Source of the DNA: Prorocentrum cordatum
Lineage: Eukaryota > Sar > Dinophyceae > Prorocentrales > Prorocentraceae
DNA: 64,000 nt
NCBI GenBank assembly: GCA_963575745.1
Contig: CAUYUJ010017899.1
Span: 1 to 64,000, forward strand
Reading direction: 5' to 3'
Translations under genes and position numbers: made by a program
Shown here: piece by piece, positions 1-10,619 of the stretch
Position numbering within the stretch: position 1 is the first letter of the stretch
Layout of the letters: each line of letters begins with the position of its first letter
Notes under the pieces: model-generated
What the model was told of the DNA's origin: nothing
The model's input: only the letters and a program-made list of their open reading frames with translations
Databases searched by the model: none

Positions 1-1260
1 CAGGAGAAGGACGCAACAGACATTGTTCCGAGTCGCGGTCGGGCACTAACAGGGACACTGTAAAACGCTAGTTAGGCACAAGGGAGCGGGAAGACGACAA
101 GCAAAGGAGGACACAACCGAGCCCTCGCGCCATGGAAACATCACCATGGACACATTCTCGCAACTCGCGGCTTCTGGGGGCCCCTGCCGGGCCCTGGGAC
201 CGTCAACAAACGGCCTGTGATGGGAAGTCGGTCCCTGGAGGTGATCCAGACCTCTGGGGAGCCACGTTGCAGGCAAAAGCGCAACGTCGGATGGCACGTC
301 TTGGAGCTTCGAGAAAGGCTTCCAAAGCTCCAGAAGCCTACCCCCCACCCTTTTTGTTGGCCTCTTGGACCCTCTGAAGCCTGACCTGGGAAACTCTAAG
401 GCCCTCCAGAGACCCCTGGGTTCGCGCCTCGCGCTGGTAAGATGCGCGACGCGCGGTATTCTCGCACCCATGAGAGGTCGTGAGAGGTCGGGAAAGGGGA
501 TTCTAGGATTTTAGGATTCTGGGTTGGCCTCGCACGCGCCCGCGGAGGGGCACGAGGTCCGGGAAGACAAAACAAGGCCACCGACGGCGACTAAAACGAA
601 CGACAACTACAACGGTGAGGTCGGGAAGGGGGAGGGGGAGGGGGACAAGCAGGAGGGGGTGAGAGAAGCGCGAAACCCTCGACGCTGACCTTGGAGACGG
701 AGCTCCCCCGTCCTGTACAGAAGGACGATACGGGGGTTCTGAACGGTCCTGAAGGTGGTTGGCCGACATCCCAGGCGAAACACATTGAAGGGGAACTGGA
801 ACACACAAATAAATACACACAAATAAAAATATCCCCCATATTTTCCCATATTTTCTGGGTTTTTGTCTTCCCCACCACTTCCCATATTTTTGCATATTTT
901 CCTGGGAGTCGACGATTAATTGTGTCTGTGTGTTTCTTTCCCTCCTTACACATGTACGGCCAGGAACTTTTACAGGGCATGTCGCCCCGGCGGCCCCGGC
1001 GACACGCCATGCCTTGCGAGTGGACAGCGTGTGGCTCCGCTCCGCGGGGCGGAGGTTGGACGCTGGGGGACCGGGGAATTGATGGCGCGTCGCGCCGAAG
1101 CGTGGCGGACCCACACGCTATCCCAACATTCCCGGCCGTTGATCATTTGTGCCCCTTCGTGCAATATCTCTCGGCCCTGCCGGAGCAGCACATCGAGCCT
1201 GATGTGAACGAACGAGGTGCGTCGAGACGCGGTCATCAAGCAAAGAATCCGAAATGCTAA
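1..1260. other. No gene recognised
   Basis: Many short open frames overlap on both strands but none has a recognisable protein pattern. The only structure is an AT-rich patch at about 795-905 in which ATATTTTCCCATATTTT-like words recur. The rest is GC-rich and unassigned. Confidence 0.5.
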
Positions 1261-1283
1261 TTTCCAGGGGGTGGGGGGGGGCC

Positions 1284-1386
1284 GGCCGTGCGCGCGCTTG
1301 CGGTCTTGCTAGCACAACACGCACGCCGGGGGGGACGCGGCCGTGCGCGCGCCTGCGGATCTGTTATCACAAACACATACAAACAC
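1284..1386 (+). repeat. Two units of a GTGCGCGCG / AGCACAAAC repeat
   Basis: Two successive units each carry GCCGTGCGCGCG, then CTTGCGG or CCTGCGG, then a CTTGCTAGCACAA- or CTGTTATCACAAAC-like word followed by a CA-rich run. The same unit forms the five-unit array at 6384-6710, so this is a smaller dispersed copy of that family. No coding sense is apparent. Confidence 0.75.
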
Positions 1387-1737
1387 GTGATACAAAAGAA
1401 CGGATTGGCGGTTCGCGCCACGCACCTTCATCCTTCAACTTTGTTTCAAACACCTTTTCACGCTGGTGTAAAAACCATCCTTGCGCGTTTGATGATGAGA
1501 GTGTTCGGTCGGAGGACCAAGCAAAACTGGTTCCCTGGCGGCTAGCGCTTTGCAGCCCTGCAGTCGGAAGCATCCATCTGCCACTCGGAATGCCAAGCAT
1601 ACGTTGCGGCAACGCTTCCAGTGTAGGGGTACGCTCACGGGATAAGGTATTTCTGCGGCCAAATGGGTTATTGTGCGGCCCGGTGGGATTTAGTACGAGC
1701 AAGGGTGAGTATATGAACCATCGAGAAAGGTGATGCG

Positions 1738-2395
1738 GGGAAATCTTGAGGCCTCTGAAGAGCCTCTTTGACCCCCTGAAGAGCCTCTTGCTGAAGGCCA
1801 GAGCCTCTTGGTGCGTCTGAAGAGCCTCCTGGGTCCTCAGACGAGCCTCTGTGAGCCTCTGAAAAACCTTTGAAGCCTCTGAAGAGCCTCTTGAAATATC
1901 TGAAGAGCCCCTTGGGCCCCCTGGCGAGCCTCTTGGGTCCTCTGAAAGACAAAGTTGGTTCCTCTGAGGAGCCTCTTGGGCCCCCTGAAGAGCCCCGTGG
2001 GGCCTCTGAAAACCTTTCGGGGCCTTCTTTGGGCCTCTGAAGAGCCTTTTGGGCCCCCTGAAGAGCCTCTTGGGGCCTCTGAGAAGCTTTCTGGGCCCCC
2101 TGAAAAGCCTCTTGGGTCCTCTGAAGAGCCGCTTGGGCCCCTGAAGAGCCTCTTGGGTCCTCTGAAGAACCAGTCCTCTGAAGAGCCTCTTGGGTCATCT
2201 GAAGAGCCTCTTCGGTTCTCTGAAGAGCCTTCCTTGCCCTCTGAAAAGCCTCTGGGAGCCTCTGAAGAGACGCTTGGCCCCCTTGAAGAGCCTACTGGGT
2301 CCTCTGAAGAGCCTGTTGGGCCCCCTGAAGAGCCTCTTGGGGTTCTCTGAAAAGCCCCTTGGGGCCTCTGAAAAGCTTCGGGGCTGGGGCGACGC
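1738..2395 (+). repeat. Minisatellite GAAGAGCCTCTTGGG, about 21-24 bp unit
   Basis: About 650 bp of imperfect head-to-tail copies built on CTGAAGAGCCTCTTGGGTCC, with variants such as CCCCCTGAAGAGCC. Because the unit is close to a multiple of three and lacks stops, long Pro/Ser/Glu-rich frames appear on both strands. These are by-products of the repeat and not genes. Copies diverge from one another, so the array is not recent throughout. Confidence 0.9.
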
Positions 2396-5170
2396 CGCCC
2401 AAGAACAGCGCGAACAGGTATATGATCACCTGGCACCAAAGACATCGGGAACTCAATCGCACTAGTCGCGATGGTGAGATCTCCGAGGGAAGCGGGGAGG
2501 GGGCGACGAGCGAACGCGGTCGATTATGGATGTCTCGGCCGCCGCTGGCCCTCCATCCCCAGCGCGCGCCCCGGCCCCGGAAGATCTCCGCGCGGCGCGG
2601 GAAGGTGGTGGAGAACGCAAGATTGGACGGCACCCCCATCAGCCCACCCATTCCCGCCCCATCAATCCCCCCCTCAACGAAAACAAAATTCCAATCCAAG
2701 AAAAAAGAGCGCGAACTTCAATTTCAGTTCCATCAGATTGACGAAGGAGGGCTCTCATCGCGCATTGCAGGACGCCAGAGAAGAGCGACAGTAATCGGGT
2801 TTTGGGCAAGCGCAGATTGCGCAATCATGTTGCGGAGATCCACGAAGCATGCCCGAGGACCCCGACATCGAAGTTGCATGCTTCGCCGAGGAAGACGGGG
2901 ATCACTTCGCGGGCCGAAGCAGCAGTGGCCACGCCGCCCTTGCACGTGGAGCCCTGGCAGAAGGAATAGCCAAGCTGGTGTCTGGGGGCCTGTGCTCAAG
3001 CTCTACAATGTCGCCTGCGTGGCCGCGCGTTTCCTGCGCTGCGAAAGATGCATGTGCAATGCAACTTGGCGCGTCGCTTCTGCCGTGCTGCAACTCTCCA
3101 AGACAGACATCTGACCGGAGCGAACAGCGCATCTGCGTTCCAGATGCGCGCCGAGTCGGGGCCGGGGGGGGGGGGGGGGGGGGCGGGGGGGGGGGGGGGG
3201 GGGGGGACGCGGAGGGGGGGGGGGGGGGCGGCGGCGGGTGGGCGAGGAGTAGGAGAGGGGGGCGCCTGAAATGATGCACGGTCAGCCTCGACGCGCAAAG
3301 GGGCGACGGAGCCAGACTGCTGCGCTGGCCTTTACGTTGCGTTAGGGATCAGACCCTGGATTCCAAATCCAAGAAAGACATCGCCATCGCACGAGCACTG
3401 AATCGACCTGTTATCTCCTACGTGTACCGTGACATCAAGGACGGGGTCGTGAACGCGGCTTAAGAGACACGCTGAACCACAGAGGCCCGCGCTTCCAACC
3501 TCGGGGCCTGTCGGCGCCAAGCGCTCGCGCCACTTAGCACGAGCGCGCCCGCGGAAGGGGAGGGGGGCCCCAGGGCGAGGAGGGTCGGGGGTCGCCCAGG
3601 AGCCACCAGCGCGAGAGACAATGCCTGGAGAAAAAAAAGAGCTGGCGGCGCTCGCGCACCCGAGGAGAAGCGCCGCCTTTTTTCCGGCGAGTCGGATGCC
3701 ATCGCGGCGGCGTTGGACTACTCCTAGAGCGGCGCGGAGGCGCTTCCGCAGAAGGCGCCTGCCGTCTTCGGGTCGCCAAGCAGGGGCGGCCTCGGGAAAC
3801 CCGGGGGGGGGGGGGGGGGCAAGCTTGCGCGCGTCATTTCGATGCTTCTCTGTTTCCTCAGCGGATCCTCGCGAGCGGCCCCCGCGCGATCGCGGCGGCG
3901 GCGGCGATGGAGGCGCGGGCGGGGTAGGGGTCGAGGACAGCTTACCTCGGAGGCGCGTTGGGCGGCTCGAAAATCGGCGGGCCGTCGCTGGATCTCAGCG
4001 CACTTAGGGCCAGGATAGAGGTCGTCGCCACCAGCGCCCATGAGTTCGTTCGGGCGCGCAAAGAACTCTTCTCGCGGCGACGATCCCCCCGCCCAGCCCG
4101 CGACGAGCGGCGGGAAAGTGGCTTCTGTGTTGCGCGTGGCGCTGCGAGATGTCTGTGCCCATCGACGCAATCTTGTCGGCGAGTTCGCCGCGCCTCGAGA
4201 TGCCCCCGTGGGTTGCAACCCTCAAGTCAACGATGTCCTGCCTGTTCTGAATCGTCATCTGGCTCATAGAGATCAGACTGCCCGCGATGGTCTCAAGCCT
4301 CCCATCCGGTCTGTTTGGCGGCTGCAGCCATGGTCTCGTCGAGCGCCAGGGCCGCGGCTAGCGGGCCTTCTGCGAGGGGCAAGATCGGGATAGAAAACTG
4401 CGACCGCTGCCCCGCGGCGCTCAGGGCGGCGCGGGAATTTCACCGACGAGGGGCAAAGGGGAAGGAGATTCGGACCCCCCTGCCTGGAAAGAAAACAAAT
4501 TGAATAATCGTCGCCCGCGTCCTGCCCGGCATCCCGAGCCCCGCCCCCAAGGCGAGCGGCGCTAGCGCGACCGAGAACGCGCGCCCAATCCTAAGGCGTT
4601 TAGCAGCAGACGCAACCGTTGGCGATCCACGTGCCATTATATGCGTCTCCATTGGCGACACAAGTGCGCGCGCTACAGGCAGACAACGGTCGAGCTCCAC
4701 GGTGGACAACAATCGGCACTGCGAAAACAACATAACCACCTCCCAACAAAGTGCGGAAGAGGAGGACTGGCCTCAGCGACGCCCGCAATGAAAGCCGGAT
4801 CATGCATCCATTCGCTGAGAAGACACGGCTGCATGCGCCCCTCTGGCCAGCGCGGATTGCAGGCAGATTAGAGGGGACATCAACATCAACGCCGCTGACG
4901 AGGAGAAGAAGGGCACGCCTTGCTGGCCAGACACCCCGAAGTTGGCCCATAGAGGGGCATATGGCATGGGTGACAGGTAAAACACTTCCAACGCAGTGAT
5001 AGGAATGCGAAGCCCCCTGTAGCCGCTAGCCTCGCAACGCTGGAAGCCCGTGGGGACCTCCACAGGCTCTGTGAGATCGCTGGCCGCTGTTAATCGCGCG
5101 TGTTCCCGCTGCACATGCTCACCGCGCTCCTCGTGGGACCTCGTGCATGCGATCTCTTCCCAGCGCCTCT
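2396..5170. other. No firm gene; G-tracts and possible eroded coding sequence
   Basis: Contains long G runs at about 3163-3230 and 3809-3820. On the minus strand between about 4267 and 4004 a frame reads like ordinary protein (MSQMTIQNRQDIVDL at its start) but is short, has no partner exon that I can place, and is not recognised. Confidence 0.4.
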
Positions 5171-5173
5171 TTT

Positions 5174-5608
5174 CTACTGCTGCTCGGCGACAGACTGCGC
5201 TACCTCCTCCTTCGAGTACCCCCCACCGCCAGGCCCACGTCTCCTTTGCAACCTGTTCCAGTTCGACCAGACTCTTGGCCTTGACATGTATTTTCCGCAC
5301 TCCATGAAAGCGTACTGCGTCACGACACTCCCAAATGCCGCCTCCAACAAATACTCTAACGTTCCTCGGGCCCCCCCCGTGCGGGTTTCGAACTGAACGC
5401 CGTACTGACGAAGTCCTGTGGGCGCGTCTCCGAATGGATCTTGCCGAAGATCCTCCGCGACCGCTCTCCTGGCGTTCTCCAGCCCGCCAGAGATGCCGAG
5501 GTTGCGCTCGCTGAAGCCCTCCGCGAGAGGGCTCGCGGTGATCACGCATTGCGACTGGACCCACATCGACTTCATGTTCGTGCCGTTGCGGCCCATCAGT
5601 GAACTCAC
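5174..5608 (-). pseudogene. Unrecognised coding fragment, probably part of an eroded gene
   Basis: The minus strand has a 144-codon open frame with protein-like composition and no repeat origin. Visible stretches include VKSMWVQSQCVITASPLAEG-like text near its start (positions about 5575-5515), then NARRAVAEDLRQDPFG and GVQFETRTGGARGTLEYL. Near 5220 this frame degenerates while a neighbouring frame continues with WAWRWGVLEGGGS and later TGFQRCEASGYRGLRIPI (about 5050-4990), which suggests a frameshift or an unplaced intron. I do not recognise the family. It could be an exon of a real gene or a fragment of a mobile element. Confidence 0.4.
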
Positions 5609-6383
5609 GGCCGCGCGCGGCTCTGCCAGCCTGGTCAGCCTTTTGCCCCTCTTGTCCTTACCGGTCTGCTTGGTGCGTGCGTGTCTGCCCTACCCATCAA
5701 GGCGGGTTTGCAGTCCCTTGCCTGTGGGAAACTGCCAATCTAGAGGCGGATGCGTTCTTTCTGGTCGCGCGGTTGGGCCGCAGCATTTTGCAAACCAACG
5801 CCTGCTCAGCCTGCCCAGTCTCGGCGGTCTGCCAGTCCCGCGCGAAGGCCCCAGGCGGTCTCAGCCACCCCTGCTGCATCTGCTGCGCGGGCTCGAGCAG
5901 GCCGTGCTGGACGGGGTGGCAGATGGCAAAAAATGGGCGGTGGCGGCAGGGTGTCCTGCCACATGGTGTGCTCCAGGGGGGCGTCGACAGCGCGGCGACG
6001 GAGGAGACGCCCAGCTCGGTCAACTGCCCGTGCATGCCCGGAAGGGCGAGGGGAAACACATGTACTCGGGGGCGTCGGGCACCCACAGGAGCGGCAGCCC
6101 GCTCGGGACCGTGGACGAAAACGGCGGTGGCGAACCCACGCCCACGCGGGCGCCGGCCCGCCCCCGGGCCAAGCGGGCCCGCACATGGAAGAGCGCGTGT
6201 GGTGCCAGGAGACCCCGCGGCACATAGCCTGTGCTCGCAAAGGCCTGAAGGCCGCGGGGCTTGCGCGCGTGCCCCGCGGAGGGTTGCGTTCGGACGGCGG
6301 GTTCCGAAAGCAGGCCAGCCTTTGAAGCCAAATGGCAGCACGGTGTGTTGACAAGTGTTCTTGGGCCACGCATGGCAGAAATG

Positions 6384-6710
6384 GGTCCTGTTAGCACAAA
6401 CGCACACACCACACGGGGAGGGGGGGCGGCCGTGCGCGCGCCTACGGCTCTGCTGACACAAACACACACGCACACACACCAAAAGGGGGGGGGGCCTGGC
6501 CGCGCATGCGCCTGCAGTCCTGTCAACACGAACGCACACAAACACACACACACACACGACACAGGGGGGGACCTGCCGTGCGCGCGCATGTGGTCCTGCT
6601 AGCACAAACGCACACACACACACACACATTTTCACGCATTACAGGGAAGGCGGACCGGGCTGTGCACGCGCCTGCGGCCCAGTTCGGACAACCACACACA
6701 CAAACCACTG
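6384..6710 (+). repeat. Five tandem units of the GTGCGCGCG / AGCACAAACGCACAC repeat
   Basis: Five units of roughly 60-70 bp. Each has GTTAGCACAAACGCACACAC or a close variant, a run of G, then GCCGTGCGCGCGCCTGCGG. The CA runs vary in length between units. It is the main array of the family seen in two units at 1284-1386. Confidence 0.85.
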
Positions 6711-6839
6711 TGTGGGGTGACTCGCCACAAGTGCCATGGATACAGTGCGCGCGTGAGGGGATGAAGAAACAGCGGACACAATCAGAGCGCAGAGCGACCG
6801 CAATACCGCACAATCAAAGCGATCACTCGATTATTGATG

Positions 6840-8280
6840 CCTTTGATGGCATGTGACACGATGCCATCAGACTGAAACTCAACCGAACGTGACCAGCCAA
6901 CTGCGGATCCAGGTAATGCGCAATCCCTGCATTGCGTCAGTCAATCAGCCGACCATGTCGTGTCACTTGAAATCCTTGGGACAAAATCCCTAGCCCAAAC
7001 TGATTAATAAGAAACCTCTGGAGCCACACATTGCCTTGATTGCTGGACTGCTGGAAATTCTGTGCTACCGCAATTATGTATACGTGGCTGTCTGACGAAA
7101 CGGCGAGGGTACACGATGGCAAATAGACTCTACTCTTCTTCCTGCTCGGCATTTGAGCTCTATGCATAGCAACCGCATAATCTCTACGGTGGTTGCTTGT
7201 TCATACTTCATACATTGGGACAGTGAAGCCTGTATGCGTGCCATTTGCCAACGAGCTGGTCTTTCGAGACGCACCTGCCGCATGCCACAATCCTCAGAAT
7301 CCAGAGCGCATTCACGTGAAGACCCTGGTCGAACCAAACATGTTTGAACCACCCCATCTCTGTGTAGGGGCAATAAACGAAATCTCCAACGTATGCCTCA
7401 CAGCAAAAACACTTCAGCGCACCATTGGTCACGAGTGTAGCAGGTTGCAAAGGCAGCAAGGTGAGAATGGAAGAATAATGGGGGAGGCAAGAAGGAGAGT
7501 GCTGAGGTGAATGGGCAAATGCATGGGGATGCCCTCCCCTGTGAGGCTCCCTTCATTCTTGCCCGTCGTTGCGGGGACTGGAATGATACACGCCGCGCAC
7601 CTCTAAGAAAAAAGGCGATCGCAAAACAGTACATCACGTGTTTTGCGCCCTTGCTATTGAAGCATTATTCGTGCGGTTCAATGCCCCTTCCCCTTCTGTC
7701 TCCCCCAATCCCATTCACACTCGTTCTTCTCCTCCTCCCCCTTCCTTGCCTCAACCTCCCGCGTCCCCTTCTCTATCTGCTCGTCGTCGTCGCCCTCCAC
7801 TTTCTCCTGCTTCGTCCTCCTCCCATCATCTGTGTGGCTCCCGAGGCCAAGCTGGCCCTCTGGATCAGTTTTGGTCCATCTGGCCCTCAGGAGCCAGTTC
7901 GAAGCTCTTGACTTCAGTCCCTGACACTGGAGTCTCCCTCAAACAATTGGGCGCGCAGATCTGGTCACCGCAAGGAGAAATTGCACATGCACATCTAATA
8001 CAACACCACCGAATCTCCGCATGCCGATTGGAAGCAAGGCTGACTCCGATACCCGCGCCGTGAGCGATAACCCAGTGATAGTCTAGCGAATCAGTTGCAT
8101 TCAACTGGATGTCTCCAGCTAGGCAAACCCCAACCAAGGTGTCGGGTGACCCCGCGTCGAGTGGACCCGAACGCAGGGGTAGGGTTCGCGATTGGCCGCA
8201 GACCCGACCCCCCCCCACATGCCGTCCCTCCTCTTGTGGCAACTCATGGGAGCCTTCCATGTCATCTTGCTGGCTCTTGC
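6840..8280. other. Lower-GC stretch without a recognised gene
   Basis: Base composition is visibly less GC-rich than on either side. No long frame in either direction has a recognisable motif. A minus-strand frame at about 8060-7870 reads like ordinary protein (SLASNRHAEIRWCC) but is short and unassigned. Confidence 0.4.
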
Positions 8281-8332
8281 GCATCGACGCTCGTCGACGC
8301 TCATCGACGCTACATCGACGCTAAGTCGGCGC
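8281..8332 (+). repeat. Short tandem repeat of ATCGACGCT
   Basis: Four to five copies of a 9-12 bp word, ATCGACGCT with CGTCGACGCT and ACATCGACGCT variants. It is self-complementary in part (GTCGAC). Confidence 0.75.
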
Positions 8333-8787
8333 TTTCTTATCGACTACTAGGCACTAGCGCACGTTAGTGCACCCTAGATATGGAAACACGAAGGCACAGA
8401 ACGCCCCCATCATTTGTTACCGAACCCTCCCTCGGCACTTCTGCACTCACACACTGTGGTGTCGGTTGCAGCCTCCAACTGCCACTCCGAGCTCGCCGGC
8501 CAGGAGCCGGGCGGGAGGCGGGCCACGGTCAACCGCCGCGACGTGCTGGCCACCAGGTACGCGCCCTCGCCAGGCAGGGCGAGGTCCTCCGCCTCCCCCT
8601 TCGCATGCTGCTGCAGCTGCTGATGCCCCTGATGCCTGCTCCCTGCTCTCCCCTGCCTCCATCCGCCTGTTTCCACGTCCATTTAAGATGCCAACTCCCT
8701 CCATCGTCGTCCAACTCCACCCTCGTCCTCTCTTCCTCCACTCCTGCCTGCCTCCCCCCACCCATGCCTCCTGTCATCACGCTCCCC

Positions 8788-9265
8788 GATACTCCTCCTC
8801 TTCCTCCTCCTCCTCCTCCTCCTGCTCTTCCTCCTCCTCCTCCTGCTCCTCCTGCTCCTCCTCCTCCGGATCTTGCTCCTCCTCCTCCTCCTCCTCCTCC
8901 TCCTCCTCTGCCTGCCTCCTCCTTCTCCTCCTCCTCCTCTTCCGATTATTCTTATTCTTCTTCTTCTTCTTATTATTATTATTAATTGTATTAGTATTGC
9001 TCGTATTATTATTGTTAGTCTTACTATTATCATTATTATTAATATTATTATCATTTTCCTATTCGTATCATTATGTTTCTTCTTCTTCTTATTATTACTC
9101 TTCGTGTTCATCCTCTTCTCCCTAGTGTTAGTAGTACTATTATGTTTCTTCTTCTTCGTATTATTAATATTGTTATTCTTATTGTTCCTTATTAATATTC
9201 GTTTTTCTACGTAGTATTACTAGTGGTATTCCCATTATGTGTTTCTTCCTCCTCCTCCTCCTTTG
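8788..9265 (+). repeat. Compound (CTC)n to (TTA/TTC)n microsatellite
   Basis: A long CTC tract with occasional TGC or GGA interruptions (about 8788-8945) passes into TTA, ATT and TTC triplets (about 8946-9200) and back to CTC near 9247. The AT-rich half stands out in this GC-rich window. Open frames here are low-complexity. Confidence 0.9.
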
Positions 9266-9670
9266 CCTCTGCCCCCACCTCCGTGAACACTTTGGCACAA
9301 CTTGCAAGTTTCCTCTGCGGACCATAAGGATACGGGTATTCCGCGGCCAATTTCCATGTGTTTCGCCTGGGTCACCCCAGGCTGGAACCGAGTCTTCAGC
9401 AAGGCTCGGTCGGTGAGCTTTGTGGAGCGTGCTTCACCTGCAATCCAGATGGGCGGTGAGCTTTATGGAACATTTCGTGCAAGTAAACTTCATGGATGGA
9501 TACACTAAGTGGATACACGTGGACTTGGAATAACAGCGAGTCGTGCCTCCAATGCAGCAGTTTCTCCCGAACTGCCACCGCCATGAAGGTCGACGCCTGC
9601 GCAGGGAGCTTGGGAGAAGAAGCTCCAGAGGTCGTTGGAGCAAGAGTCAGGGTGCCCGTCGTGGAGTGAT

Positions 9671-10618
9671 CGGCCCAAACCTCGACGGACTCTCGCAACG
9701 GGCGCGGCGGCGAGACCGACGAGCGCAGCAACAAAACCACGGACAAGTCATTGGAAGAGTTGCTCCACGCTCTTCAGGCTGACGCGCACCACATTGCCCA
9801 GACCCTTGCCACCATCAAGTTGGACCCTCTCCCCGCGCCCATAAGGGTGGAGCCGCCACGCGGGGCGCGCGACAGGGCGGAGGCAGCGGAGTGGAGGGGC
9901 AAGTCCGCTCTGGAGAAGGCAGCAGGGAGTGAGCGGGAGGCACTTGCGTGGTGCAACGAAAACAAGAAGGTTATGGAAATAGGCGCCTATCAGCGCGCAC
10001 TGGCTCAGGCCGACGCAGAGAATGCACTTCAATATTGCCGGCGTGCGCGGGGCGCGGCCGTCGCCGACAGGGGGGGCTCGCGCGCGCGCCCGTCCCTCCC
10101 GATCCCCTGCAGCATTCAATCCTGCGAGGCTGTTCGATGGCGAAAAGTTCGCACCCCAGGCAGGCGCGGACTCCTCGACGGGGGGGGAGTTTGACGAGCA
10201 CAACTGGAAGGCGCTGGAGGATCTCCAAGCGAGGTTTGCGGCGGCGCTCCAGGGCAAGGTCGGGGAACTGTTCGGCGATGCGGCCAGCGGCCTCGGGCAG
10301 CTTCGCGAGGAGACAGCTGCCATGCGGAAGCGGCTCGGCTCCAAATGGCAGCGCGCGGCGGAGGAGCAGCCTGGCTCCCAAACCTGAGCTGCGAAGCCTA
10401 CGCCCGAAGCAACAATCAAGCTACTCCAGCAAGCGCAGGCAGTCCGGGGCCCGCCCCAGAAGCGCCGGCGGAGCTGGGGCTGCCGCTGCAGCTGCGGACC
10501 TAGAAGCCGTTCCTACTAATGATCGGGCTGCGCGTGGCGCCCAGCTGCCCGAGGACGTTGCGCAGCGCCTCCTTCGCGCAGCGCGGGGCGAGACAGGTGC
10601 TCAACGGCAGCGCCTTTG
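9671..10618 (+). pseudogene. Eroded protein-coding region, unrecognised (mobile element ORF possible)
   Basis: From a stop at 9668-9670 the frame reads like a soluble, partly coiled-coil protein, e.g. SLEELLHALQADAHHI (about 9748-9795) and ENKKVMEIGAYQRALAQ (about 9957-10007), ending at 10192. A second frame from about 10110 carries HNWKALEDLQARFAAALQG (about 10201-10257) and REETAAMRKRLGSKW, to 10384, and a third frame continues with LPEDVAQRLLRAARG near 10548. Three consecutive protein-like pieces in three frames suggest one gene broken by frameshifts or interrupted by introns that I cannot place. The family is not recognised; retroelement ORF1-like proteins often look like this. Confidence 0.35.
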
Positions 10619-10619
10619 A

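Noticed and set aside
1668-2445. Ser/Glu/Pro-rich frames on both strands
   Set aside because: By-products of the GAAGAGCCTCTTGGG minisatellite.
8683-9111. Arg- and Ile-rich minus-strand frame
   Set aside because: Arises from GAG and TAA-type triplet repeats.
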